Below, piece after piece: positions 53,471 to 62,142 of a stretch of 64,000 nt of DNA. Location of the stretch: positions 9,788-73,787 of the forward strand of contig JABHDC010000215.1 of NCBI GenBank assembly GCA_018673255.1, in the 5' to 3' direction. Under the pieces are notes generated by a model, which was not told the DNA's origin, did not search any database, and was given only the letters and a program-made list of their open reading frames with translations. Source of the DNA: Gemmatimonadota bacterium. GTDB lineage: Bacteria > Latescibacterota > UBA2968 > UBA8231. How positions within the stretch are numbered: the first letter of the stretch is position 1; each line of letters starts with the position of its first letter. The translations under genes and the position numbers were made by a program.

Positions 53471-53848
53471 TCAGGTCTTCGCCTCGTCTTCTTTGCTCTT
53501 GCAGTCGATGCATCGCGTCGCCGTCGGAACCGCTTCCAGTCGTGGGCGACCGATACCGCCACCGCACACACGGCAATCGCCGAAGGAGCCACTGTCCAAG
53601 CGTTCCAGGGCCTCGTCGACGTAATCGATGTAGCTGCCTTCGCGCTGTGCGAACAACAGATTCTTCTCTCGCTCCATGGCATCGGTTCCACGATCCGCCA
53701 TGTGCAGTGAGTACGCGGAGCGGTCTTCCGCGGATTCCTGCGCGTCATCACTGCGGGAGACACGTTCGAATTCCTTCAGATCGCCGGCGGCCTGTTCGCG
53801 CCGTTCGAGCAGCAACTGCTTAAAGAAGGCGAGATCTTCCTGATTCAT
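53471..53848 (-). CDS. DksA/TraR-family C4 zinc-finger protein
   Basis: The 125-residue protein has the coiled-coil plus zinc finger layout of DksA/TraR/YocK-type proteins. It has helices with FKQLLLERREQAAGDLKEFE and EKNLLFAQREGSYIDYVDEA. The C4 zinc finger is built from CRVC and CIDC, with GRPRLEAVPTATRCIDC at the end. The middle resembles TraR-type more than E. coli DksA (no long paired acidic tip evident), so its effect on RNA polymerase is uncertain. ATG 53848 is preferred (GGAG 4-7 bases upstream). It lies between ileS and lspA, a common order. Confidence 0.9.
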   Translation of the reverse strand: MNQEDLAFFKQLLLERREQAAGDLKEFERVSRSDDAQESAEDRSAYSLHMADRGTDAMEREKNLLFAQREGSYIDYVDEALERLDSGSFGDCRVCGGGIGRPRLEAVPTATRCIDCKSKEDEAKT

Positions 53849-53885
53849 TAACTCCACTTTCCATTGTCCACGAGCCGGCCAGACA

Positions 53886-56800
53886 TCAGCTGGCTCGAGC
53901 GATCGCAATCTGGCACTCCACTTCGTTCACTTCCCACGTCCGAGACGAAAGCACCTGGTCAGGCGATGCGCCTACCTGGAGTTCTTCCGCCAACGTTTCA
54001 CCTGCTACATATCCATCATGGGCGGCCATCGCGTCGGCGACCGGCGCGGGCCCGTCGATCCACAGATGGATCCGATCCGCCACATCCAGGCCGGCATCCT
54101 TGCGCATGTTCTGCACTCTGTTGACAACTTCGCGCGCGAATCCTTCGAGACGCAGATCGTCGGTGACCTGCACGTCGAGACCGACACACAGATTCTCATC
54201 GACGGCGACCACGACGTCCTCGCGTTCACGGCGTTGTACCTCCACATCATCGATCCCGATGTCGCCATCGGCTACCGCCAGCCGTCCGCCCACACTCAAC
54301 TCTCGCACCTGATCGGCGGTTAGCGTGCCAACGAAGGCGCCCACCTCCTTCATGCGCTTGCCGAAGCGTGGGCCGAGGGTCTTGAAGTTCGGCCGATAGG
54401 AGACTTCGCTGATTTCGGCTTCGTCCTCGACAAGGACGACTTCCTTGATATTCAGCTCGTCGGCAATCAGTCCGGAGACCTCCGTTAATTCCTCGCGGCT
54501 GTGCTCATCCGGCGGGAGCAGGAATACTCTCTGCAGGGGCTGCCGTGTCTTCAAATTGTGCTTGCTGCGCAGCGCACGACCCAGTACGACGGCGCGCGTC
54601 GCCAGTTCCATCTGCTTTTCAAGGCCGTTATTGCGCAGAGCTTCGTCTGCCTGTGGCATGTCGCTCAGGTGCACACTCTCAGGGCCTTCTGAATCCCAGG
54701 CCGTCAGATTTCTGTAGATGGCCTCGGTGATGAAGGGTAACACCGGCGCCAGGGCCCGCACGAACACCGTCAGGACCTGGTAGAGGGCGGCATAGGCGGA
54801 TGCCTTGTCGTCATCGTCCTCCGATTTCCAGAAGCGTCGGCGAGATCGGCGGATGTACCAGTTTGTCAGCTTCTCGACGAAAGAAACCATGGCAGGTACC
54901 GTGCGATACAGCCGGTAGGCTTCCATCTCCTCGTTGATGTTGTGCAGGAGAGTCTGCAACTCGGAGAGAATCCATCGGTCCAGGCGATGGGTGACGGGAG
55001 CCGTGGCACCTGAGGCCGGGTCCCAGCCATCGATTCGGGCATAGGTGATGAAGAAGCTGTAGGCATTCCACAACGGGATGATGACATCGCGCAGGCTCTG
55101 CTTGATCCCACCCTCGCTCAGGCGCAATTCCTCTGCCTTCATGGCTGGTGAATTGAGCAGATACAGACGCACCGCGTCGGCGCCATACGTCTCGAGCATG
55201 TCAGAGGGATCCGGGTAGTTCTTCAGCCGCTTGCTCAGCTTGCGCCCGTCTTCAGCCAGCAGCATGCCACCGACGATGCAATTCTTGAAGGCCGGACCGT
55301 CGAACAGTGCCGCCGCCAGGATCGTGAGTGTGTAGAACCAGCCCCGGGTCTGATCAAGATTCTCAGAGATGAAATCGGCCGGGAAGCTCGCCTCGAAATC
55401 CTCTTTGGGGCCGAAGGGATAATGGTTCTGGGCGTAGGGCATGGAACCGGATTCGAACCAGCAATCGAGCACCTCCGGTACACGGCGTAATACGCCGTTG
55501 CCAGATGGCGCCGGGATCTCCAGATCATCGATGCAGTGCTTGTGCAGGTCGTCGACTTCGCGACCGGTCAGTTCGCACAACTCTTGACGGCTGCCCACAC
55601 AGACGGCTTCGCCGGTCTCTTCATTGCGCCAGATGGGCAATGGGGTGCCCCAGTAGCGGTTGCGACTGATGGCCCAGTCCCTTGCCCCTTCGAGCCATTT
55701 GCCGAAACGGCCATCGCGGATGTGCTCCGGGATCCACCAGATCTCCTGGTTGGCGGCGAGCATCTTCTCCTTTACCTCACCTTCGACTTTGACGAACCAC
55801 GTCGAGATCGTGCGGTAGATGAGGGGAGAGTCGCAGCGGTAGCAGAATGGATAGGTGTGGACGAGGGTACCTTCGGCAAACAGCTGTCCAGACGTTCTCA
55901 GGCGGCGGATGATCGGTGTGTCGACATCTTTCACGAATTCGCCCTGGTAGGCGGCAACTTCCTCGGTGAACCGGCAGTCGGCGTCGATCGGGCAGACGAC
56001 GGGAAGATTCTCACGAAGGCCGAGTTGGTAATCCTCTTCGCCAAATCCAGGCGCGATGTGGACGACACCCGTGCCATCCTCCGTCGATACGAAATCCGCC
56101 TTCACGACTTTGAAGGCACCCTCGTTGGCCAGTTCGGCGAAGTCATCGAACAGGGGTTCGTAGCGCAGGCCGACCAGTTCATCGACGTCGATGGCGTCCA
56201 CGTGGTCGATCTCGGCTTCACGTTTCTTGAATACGGTCTCGAGCCGATCCTTGGCCAGGATCAACTCCTCGCCATCCGTCGTGGTGACACACACATACTC
56301 CACCTCCGGGCCGACAGCCAGGCCCATGTTGGAGGGCAGCGTCCAGGGCGTCGTCGTCCACGCCAGCAGAGATCGACGCTCACTGCCCACAACGCGGAAG
56401 CCGATGGTGATGGAGGGGTCCTGCGTATCCTGGTAGCCCTGATTGACCTCGAAGTTCGACAAAGGTGTCGCACAGCGAGGGCAATAGGCGAGGGACTTGT
56501 AGCCCTCGTAGATCAGGCCCTTGTCCCACAGCGAGTTGAATACCCACCAGACCGATTCCATGAAATCGACGTCCATGGTTCGGTATTGATGATCCCAGTC
56601 CACCCACCGACCCAATCGCTGGATCGTGGCCTCCCACTCGCTGGTGTAGCGCAGGACGACGGAGCGGCAGAACTCGTTGAATCGCGGGATACCGTATTCG
56701 AGAATGTCACGCCGGGTCTTCAGGCCCAGTTGCTGTTCGGCCTCATTCTCGACGGGTAGACCGTGGCAGTCCCAACCCCACCGGCGCTCGACGCGATAGC

Positions 56801-57041
56801 CGCGCATCGTCCAGTAGCGGGGCACTACATCCTTGGTGATCGAAGCCAACAGGTGGCCATAGTGAGGCAGACCGGTGGCGAAGGGTGGGCCGTCGTAGAA
56901 TCGAAAAGGCTTCGTGTTCTTCTCGACCGACTTCCGATAGAGATCAGCTTCCTTCCAGCCGGCAAGGATCTCGCGCTCCTGGGCGGCGAAATCGACGTCG
57001 GAAGGGACCTCTTTGAAGACGGATGTGGATTCGGTGGTCAC
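53886..57041 (-). CDS. ileS: Isoleucyl-tRNA synthetase, class 2 (eukaryote-like)
   Basis: IleRS charges tRNA-Ile with isoleucine. The 1051-residue product has HYGH (residues 60-63, within FATGLPHYGHLLAS) and KLSKR (601-605), the class I signatures. The editing domain and C-terminal anticodon-binding region follow. The motif ATGLPHYGH, with TKDVVPRYW after it, is typical of the eukaryote/archaea-like (IleRS2) branch, not the E. coli-like one. This branch is the one usually insensitive to mupirocin. GTG 57041 is placed 2 bases after the yggT stop; the longer open frame to 57188 reads yggT in another frame. It is followed by the dksA-like gene and lspA. Confidence 0.96.
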   Translation of the reverse strand: MTTESTSVFKEVPSDVDFAAQEREILAGWKEADLYRKSVEKNTKPFRFYDGPPFATGLPHYGHLLASITKDVVPRYWTMRGYRVERRWGWDCHGLPVENEAEQQLGLKTRRDILEYGIPRFNEFCRSVVLRYTSEWEATIQRLGRWVDWDHQYRTMDVDFMESVWWVFNSLWDKGLIYEGYKSLAYCPRCATPLSNFEVNQGYQDTQDPSITIGFRVVGSERRSLLAWTTTPWTLPSNMGLAVGPEVEYVCVTTTDGEELILAKDRLETVFKKREAEIDHVDAIDVDELVGLRYEPLFDDFAELANEGAFKVVKADFVSTEDGTGVVHIAPGFGEEDYQLGLRENLPVVCPIDADCRFTEEVAAYQGEFVKDVDTPIIRRLRTSGQLFAEGTLVHTYPFCYRCDSPLIYRTISTWFVKVEGEVKEKMLAANQEIWWIPEHIRDGRFGKWLEGARDWAISRNRYWGTPLPIWRNEETGEAVCVGSRQELCELTGREVDDLHKHCIDDLEIPAPSGNGVLRRVPEVLDCWFESGSMPYAQNHYPFGPKEDFEASFPADFISENLDQTRGWFYTLTILAAALFDGPAFKNCIVGGMLLAEDGRKLSKRLKNYPDPSDMLETYGADAVRLYLLNSPAMKAEELRLSEGGIKQSLRDVIIPLWNAYSFFITYARIDGWDPASGATAPVTHRLDRWILSELQTLLHNINEEMEAYRLYRTVPAMVSFVEKLTNWYIRRSRRRFWKSEDDDDKASAYAALYQVLTVFVRALAPVLPFITEAIYRNLTAWDSEGPESVHLSDMPQADEALRNNGLEKQMELATRAVVLGRALRSKHNLKTRQPLQRVFLLPPDEHSREELTEVSGLIADELNIKEVVLVEDEAEISEVSYRPNFKTLGPRFGKRMKEVGAFVGTLTADQVRELSVGGRLAVADGDIGIDDVEVQRREREDVVVAVDENLCVGLDVQVTDDLRLEGFAREVVNRVQNMRKDAGLDVADRIHLWIDGPAPVADAMAAHDGYVAGETLAEELQVGASPDQVLSSRTWEVNEVECQIAIARAS

Positions 57042-57043
57042 GG

Positions 57044-57328
57044 TCAGACCTGGAATCTGTTGAGGAATCTGGACAGGATCTGGATCAGCAGGATCAGGAT
57101 CAGCGGACTGAAGTCCAGACCTGTCCTCCACAGGGCCTGTGGGATGAAGCGACGCACGAGGTTCAGCGCCGGATCGGTGAGACCACACAGCAACTGCACG
57201 ATGCGGCTATACGGATCCGGATTGACCCACGACAGGATCACGCGGGCCGTGAGAATCCAGAAATAGAGCCACAGTAGTCCATCTATGATGCTGATGACGT
57301 CTTTGGCGAAACCTGTGTGGTCAAACAT
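57044..57328 (-). CDS. YggT-family membrane protein
   Basis: The 94-residue protein has two hydrophobic helices (GLLWLYFWILTARVILSWVN and SPLILILLIQILSRFL) and the YggT motif of WVNPDPYSRIVQLLCGLTDP and RRFIPQALWRTGLDFSP. YggT proteins are inner-membrane proteins of unclear function, genetically tied to osmotic or division processes. It lies between yggS and ileS with 17 and 2 bases around it, the conserved yggS-yggT pairing. Confidence 0.92.
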   Translation of the reverse strand: MFDHTGFAKDVISIIDGLLWLYFWILTARVILSWVNPDPYSRIVQLLCGLTDPALNLVRRFIPQALWRTGLDFSPLILILLIQILSRFLNRFQV

Positions 57329-57345
57329 GCAGTTGCTCAGTCTCT

Positions 57346-58029
57346 TCAGGGTCGGGAGCCGAAGATTGCGGTGCCGATTCGCACCATCGTCGACCCCTCT
57401 TCGATAGCCAGTTCAAAGTCGCCGCTCATTCCCATCGACAGCGTCGAAAGGTCCAGAGACGGTCGAGCCACGGCCAACTGCTCCTGGCAGGTGTGCAGTT
57501 GACGAAAACAGCGTCGCACTTCCTCCGTGTCCGGTGTGAAGGCGGCGATTGTCATCAACCCCGTCAGGCGCAACGACCCACTGCTGTGGATCTCATCGGC
57601 CAATTCCAGCAGATCCTCTGGCGCCACGCCAGCTTGATGTTCGGTGCCGGATGTATTCACCTGGGCCAGTATCGTCAGGATCTTGCCTGCTTCGTCGGCC
57701 CGTCGCGCCAAGGCCTGGGCCAGCTTCAGATTGTCGACGGATTGTATGCAGTCGAACAACTCTACGGCCTTACCCGCCTTGTTTCGCTGCAGGGGACCGA
57801 TCAGATGCCAGTGTCCTGTAGCGATGCCGGGTATCTTCTCGGCTGCCTCCTGTACTCGATTTTCGCCGAGATCGGTGACACCGGCGGCCAACGCGGCCTG
57901 AATGGATTCGATGGGCCTTGTCTTGCTGACGGCAACGATCGAAACCTGGGATGGTTGCCGACCCGCCTGTTCGGCGGCCCGGGCCACCCGCTCCTGCACG
58001 CGCACCCAATTGCTGTGAATGTCGTTCAT
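57346..58029 (-). CDS. YggS-family pyridoxal phosphate homeostasis protein
   Basis: The 227-residue protein is of the YggS/PROSC alanine-racemase-fold family. It binds PLP and balances cellular B6 vitamers and amino-acid pools. Motifs are IVAVSKTRPIESI with the PLP lysine, DLGENRVQEAAEK, HWHLIGPLQRNKA and TLSMGMSGDFELAIEEGSTM, plus VRIGTAIFG. ATG 58029 is the family start. It is the first gene of the yggS-yggT-ileS-dksA/traR-lspA-rluD run and has a good candidate promoter 50-85 bases upstream. Confidence 0.93.
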   Translation of the reverse strand: MNDIHSNWVRVQERVARAAEQAGRQPSQVSIVAVSKTRPIESIQAALAAGVTDLGENRVQEAAEKIPGIATGHWHLIGPLQRNKAGKAVELFDCIQSVDNLKLAQALARRADEAGKILTILAQVNTSGTEHQAGVAPEDLLELADEIHSSGSLRLTGLMTIAAFTPDTEEVRRCFRQLHTCQEQLAVARPSLDLSTLSMGMSGDFELAIEEGSTMVRIGTAIFGSRP

Positions 58030-58086
58030 CGAACGTCTTCTGCAGTGCGCTGATGGCGCTCAGGGCAGGTCCATGTGAAACAGATA

Positions 58087-58115
58087 AATATAGCCTGCAC
58101 CCGCACACCACACAA
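58087..58115 (-). promoter_or_regulatory. Candidate sigma70 promoter of the yggS-ileS-lspA operon
   Basis: On the minus strand TTGTGT (58110-58115) and TATATT (58087-58092) are separated by exactly 17 bases. The expected start near 58080 leaves a leader of about 50 bases before the yggS ATG at 58029. No strong promoter lies inside the operon by eye. Confidence 0.5.
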
Positions 58116-58144
58116 CGAACGGGGCTACCGATCCCAGCCGAGTG

Positions 58145-59371
58145 TCAGTCGCCTGGCGTCTCGACGGTCTGTCGCATGATGAGCGTAGCCAGGGAAGCAG
58201 CCAGAAGTCCGTAGAGCAGCAGATCCACGACCACAACCTGTTGCAGGAGACGGCCATCGGCGCTGCTGAGCAATGCCGGGAGTCCGCCACCGACCAGGAC
58301 CAGTTCGATTCCGATGATCCCCTTGGGCAGCAGCAGCCAACTGTTGAGACGTGGCGTGCCATCGATCTGCGGTTGCCACAGAATGGGGCCCAGGCCACGG
58401 ATGGAGAATACGACGACGACTTGCACCAGAATGATCTCAAACAGACCCGGAGCAGGTGGCATCACCAGGGCACCCAGGTCGAGGCGGCCGAGAGCGAGGG
58501 CGACGAAAAGGAAGCTGGCCAGCGGTCGGGAGGCACCAAACAGGCGCTCGAGTGTGCGTCCCACTTCAGGGCGATAGGAGAGTGTCAGGCCCATTCCCAG
58601 GCCGACGCCGACGCCCACCAGGTCAAAGTGCTGGATCGCGACTGTTCCCAGGACGGTCAGACATCCCAACACGATCAGCGCCACAGGTCGACGGCGAAGC
58701 ACGTTGAGATTCTGCAGGATCCAACCGGCAGCGATGCCCACGGCAGGAGATATCCACAATCTGGCAGAATAGGCGAGGCCATCGCCCCGGAGAAGTCCTG
58801 ATTCATGCAGCCAACCTACGACCCATGTCAGCAGGACTGTGGAGACCAACGTGCCGACCAGCGCGGCACTGACAGATTCATCATCACGCCACAAACTGGA
58901 AACGATCAGCGGGCCCCAGAACGCGGAGATTGCGCCCAACAACAGAGAACTCGTCCAACTCTGATCGGCGATGAGTGCCGTTCCGAGGGTGACCACAACT
59001 GCACCCAGAAGAGTGGAGGCGGTGACGATCCCGAGGAAGCGTCCGTTGGTGGCCGAGGGGGGCCAGCCGAAACCGATCCCAACGAGCAGGCCTGCCCATA
59101 CGCCGCAGAATCGCAGCACCAATTCCTGCGTCGCTGGATCGGGACGGCCAACGCCAAGACCGGTGGCCCCTACGATCACTCCGGCGCAGACCCAGCCCCA
59201 CAGCATGGGCATGCCCAGTCGCTCGAAGACACGTTGTACGGTCAGGGATAGAAGCAGGATCGTACCGGTCACCCAGACCACGTCGACTCGTGAGCCATCG
59301 ACGATTCGGGGATCGGCGGCCGAGAGACTGGCCAGGCCAAGCAGAATGACGCATACGGCCAGGGTTCGCAC
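58145..59371 (-). CDS. Cation:proton antiporter-like membrane protein
   Basis: The 408-residue protein is almost entirely hydrophobic with about 10-12 helices. It resembles the CPA/NhaP-Kef group by general pattern (VQRVFERLGMPMLWGWVCAG, GAISAFWGPLIVSSLW, SIRGLGPILW), but the classic NhaA/NhaP Asp-Asp or Asn-Asp pair is not clear in the usual helix. It has a signal-like N-terminus (ILLGLASLSAADPRI). It would exchange Na+ or K+ for protons across the inner membrane if the assignment holds. It lies behind secDF on the same strand, separated by a hairpin. Confidence 0.55.
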   Translation of the reverse strand: MRTLAVCVILLGLASLSAADPRIVDGSRVDVVWVTGTILLLSLTVQRVFERLGMPMLWGWVCAGVIVGATGLGVGRPDPATQELVLRFCGVWAGLLVGIGFGWPPSATNGRFLGIVTASTLLGAVVVTLGTALIADQSWTSSLLLGAISAFWGPLIVSSLWRDDESVSAALVGTLVSTVLLTWVVGWLHESGLLRGDGLAYSARLWISPAVGIAAGWILQNLNVLRRRPVALIVLGCLTVLGTVAIQHFDLVGVGVGLGMGLTLSYRPEVGRTLERLFGASRPLASFLFVALALGRLDLGALVMPPAPGLFEIILVQVVVVFSIRGLGPILWQPQIDGTPRLNSWLLLPKGIIGIELVLVGGGLPALLSSADGRLLQQVVVVDLLLYGLLAASLATLIMRQTVETPGD

Positions 59372-59394
59372 GTCGACCGACTCCGGGGGGTTGG

Positions 59395-59420
59395 CCGGGG
59401 AACCCGAGTGGGCTCCCCGG
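59395..59420 (-). terminator. Hairpin between secDF and the antiporter gene
   Basis: Arms CCGGGGAACCC (59395-59405) and GGGCTCCCCGG (59410-59420) pair over 11 positions with one mismatch/wobble, loop GAGT. It lies 8 bases downstream of the secDF stop on the minus strand. No T-run follows on that strand, so it may be weak or attenuating. Confidence 0.45.
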
Positions 59421-59428
59421 ACCGTAGA

Positions 59429-62077
59429 CTACTTCTCGTTGGCCTCGGCGCGCAGGTGCCCGTAGTAGAGCGTCGGGCTGGCGATGAAGATCGACGAATA
59501 GGTACCGACGAGAATGCCGATGATGAGTGTTATGGTGAAGTCACGGATGACCTCGCCACCCCAGGTCATGAGCACGACGACAGCCAGCAGCGTCGTCAGC
59601 GACGTCACCACCGTACGGCTCAGGCACTCATTGATACTGACATTGAGCAGCTCGCCAAAGCCGTATTTTCGTGACGACAACAGGTTCTCGCGGATTCGAT
59701 CGAATACAACAATCGTGTCGTTCAGCGAGTATCCGACAATCGCCAGAAGGCCGGCGACGACAGCCAGTGTTATCTCGACGTTCAACAGCGAGAGAATGCC
59801 GATGGTAATCAGCACGTCGTGGAACAACGCGACCACTGCGGCGATGCCGTAGAGGAACTGTTTGAAACGCCAGGCCATGTAGACGAGGATCAGCGCCAGC
59901 GATACCAGCACGGCCCGCAAAGCGGCGCCCGTCAACTCCTCGCCAATCCGTGGTCCCACCTTCTCCTGTCGTCGGACCCAGTCCATCTCACTGATACTGC
60001 CACTCAGGCCAGCCTTCAGTGCTGCCTTGATGCCGTCGGCGACATCGGTGCCCGATGCGTCCTCGGTCACGCGGATGAGGATCTCTTGATCCGAGCCGAA
60101 CTGCTTGATCTCACTTGCACTCAGGTCGGCTGTCTGTCCACCGACGTCGACAGACCGTAGTTGCTGACGAATCTGCTCGAGTTGCACGGGTGGATCGAAG
60201 TGCAATTCCAGCAAAGTGCCACCGGCGAAGTCGATTCCTGGTTTGATACCGTTGATGGCAGCAACCGAAACCAGCCCCAGCAACAACACGCCGCCTGAAC
60301 ACAGCATGGCGATCTTGCGCATCCCGAGGAATGGGATGGCAATCTTCGAGAGCACATCCACGGGACCGATACTGAGGCCCGAGCCACGGGAAGTGAGCAG
60401 ATTGATGATTGCGCGGGTCACGACAAAGGCCGTGAAGAGACTGGAGACGATGCCGACACAAAGGGTCAGGGCAAAGCCGCGGATCGGTCCGGTACCGAAC
60501 TCATACAGGACGATCCCGACAATGAACGTGGTGATGTTGGCATCGACGATCGCAGACAGTGCGTGATTGTAGCCCGAATCGATGGCGGCCCTCATGGTCT
60601 TGCCCGTTCGCAACTCCTCACGCACACGCTCAAAGATCAGCACGTTGGCGTCGACGGCCATACCAATGGTCAGAATGATTCCGGCAATGCCAGGCAGCGT
60701 CAGCGTCGCGTGGAAGGCGGCCAGAATCGCCAGGACAAAGAGCATGTTCATGGCCAGGGCAATGTTGGCAACGATCCCGGCGACACGGTAGTACAGGACC
60801 ATGAAGATGGCGATCGCGATCAGACAGATGAGGGCGGCAACCTTGCTCTGCTCAATTGAGTCATGGCCCAGCGAAGGTCCGACCGTCCGATCCTCAATGA
60901 TCTCGACCTTGGCCGGCAGCGCGCCGGCGCGCAGGACGATGGCCAGATCTTTTGCTTCGTCCTGGGTGCCCGAACCGGTGATGATCGAGCGGCCATCCAT
61001 AATTTTGGTCTGGATCGTGGGGGCCGAATACACAGCGCCGTCGAGGACGATGGCGAGGCGATCCTGAATGTGTGCGCCCGTGATCCGACGGAAGAGCCGT
61101 ACGCCTTCATCAGTGGTTCGCAGGTCGACGATGGGCTGGCCCATGTATTCGACACTCTGACCGATGGAGACCTGAGCATCGGCGATCATGTTTCCTGTCA
61201 TCTCAGGCTTCGTGCGGGCCAGATAGAGCATGTAATACTTGTTGCCCTCGGCACCCTCCGCCTTGCTCGTGAACAGGAACTCAACGTCGTCGGGGATCAC
61301 ATTCTGAGCGCGTTCATCAGCGAGCATGGCCTTTACCGCAGCCAGATCACGCTGCATGACGGCGACCTCAGAGCCGAGACGCGCCAGTCGCGCCAGGAGA
61401 CGACGGTTGTCGGCTTCAGCCGCCAGGGCTTCTTCCTCGTCGGTGCCGAACAAGCCATCTTCGCCGGCTGCCGTGTCGTCACCGAATAACGATGGCGCCA
61501 CAGACGAAGTGTCTGCCACGTCTGCCGCATCCTGTGCATCAGCGGCGTCTGTGTCTGTGCCCGCGGCGTCGGTGGCTGCCGCTGCAGAGGCATTGCCTGC
61601 AGCCAGGACCGCATCGATCCGCTGCAGCAGGCGATCCCGGTCTTCATCAGGCTCAACCAGCTGGAACTCGAGCAGGGCTGTCTGCCCGATGAGATTCTTG
61701 GCACGCTCCACATCCTGCAGTCCGGGCAACTCGACGATGATGCGGGTCTCGCCCTGGCGCTGGATGGTGGGTTCAGCCACACCGAACTGGTCGACGCGGT
61801 TGCGGATCACCTCCTGCGCACGATCGACGGCGTCACGGGCCTCTTCCTGGGTCAGGCCCTCGGTGACGACTTCCATCACCAGATGGATACCGCCCTGGAG
61901 ATCGAGACCCAGGTTGATCGCCTTGCGCTGCATGTCGTAGTACGAGGTGGGCGCGTCATGCTCCAACGTCTCACGCTCGGCGGGGGCCATCCCGTAGAAT
62001 TCGACCGTCGGATACAGATACACGACAGCCGTCGCCAGGAGGGCGAGAATCAGGAGGGGCTTCCAGTTCTGTTTCAT
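59429..62077 (-). CDS. secDF: Fused protein translocase subunit SecDF
   Basis: SecD and SecF use the proton motive force to pull exported proteins through SecYEG. Here both are one 882-residue chain. The SecD half has GLDLQGGIHLVMEVVTE, RVDQFGVAEPTIQRQGETRI and FERVREELRTGKTMRAAI; the SecF half has GIKPGIDFAGGTLLEL, TIVVFDRIRENLLSSRKYGF and LSRTVVTSLTTLLAV. The first periplasmic region contains an insert of roughly 110 residues that is Ala/Asp-rich and then coiled-coil-like (EADNRRLLARLARLGSEVAV), a lineage-specific extension. Fused SecDF occurs in Bacteroidetes and some other groups. ATG 62077 is used; the ribosome site is weak. Confidence 0.95.
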   Translation of the reverse strand: MKQNWKPLLILALLATAVVYLYPTVEFYGMAPAERETLEHDAPTSYYDMQRKAINLGLDLQGGIHLVMEVVTEGLTQEEARDAVDRAQEVIRNRVDQFGVAEPTIQRQGETRIIVELPGLQDVERAKNLIGQTALLEFQLVEPDEDRDRLLQRIDAVLAAGNASAAAATDAAGTDTDAADAQDAADVADTSSVAPSLFGDDTAAGEDGLFGTDEEEALAAEADNRRLLARLARLGSEVAVMQRDLAAVKAMLADERAQNVIPDDVEFLFTSKAEGAEGNKYYMLYLARTKPEMTGNMIADAQVSIGQSVEYMGQPIVDLRTTDEGVRLFRRITGAHIQDRLAIVLDGAVYSAPTIQTKIMDGRSIITGSGTQDEAKDLAIVLRAGALPAKVEIIEDRTVGPSLGHDSIEQSKVAALICLIAIAIFMVLYYRVAGIVANIALAMNMLFVLAILAAFHATLTLPGIAGIILTIGMAVDANVLIFERVREELRTGKTMRAAIDSGYNHALSAIVDANITTFIVGIVLYEFGTGPIRGFALTLCVGIVSSLFTAFVVTRAIINLLTSRGSGLSIGPVDVLSKIAIPFLGMRKIAMLCSGGVLLLGLVSVAAINGIKPGIDFAGGTLLELHFDPPVQLEQIRQQLRSVDVGGQTADLSASEIKQFGSDQEILIRVTEDASGTDVADGIKAALKAGLSGSISEMDWVRRQEKVGPRIGEELTGAALRAVLVSLALILVYMAWRFKQFLYGIAAVVALFHDVLITIGILSLLNVEITLAVVAGLLAIVGYSLNDTIVVFDRIRENLLSSRKYGFGELLNVSINECLSRTVVTSLTTLLAVVVLMTWGGEVIRDFTITLIIGILVGTYSSIFIASPTLYYGHLRAEANEK

Positions 62078-62142
62078 CTCGAATCGCTCTTGCTTTGCCC
62101 GGCCCTGAAAGAGCCGAAGATCCTAGAGTGGGCCGGAGAATC

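Noticed and set aside
58060..58140. Short minus-strand frame ending in GYIYLFHMDLP before yggS
   Set aside because: It overlaps the candidate yggS promoter, has no convincing start codon or ribosome site, and continues backward only as antisense-type sequence in the antiporter gene.
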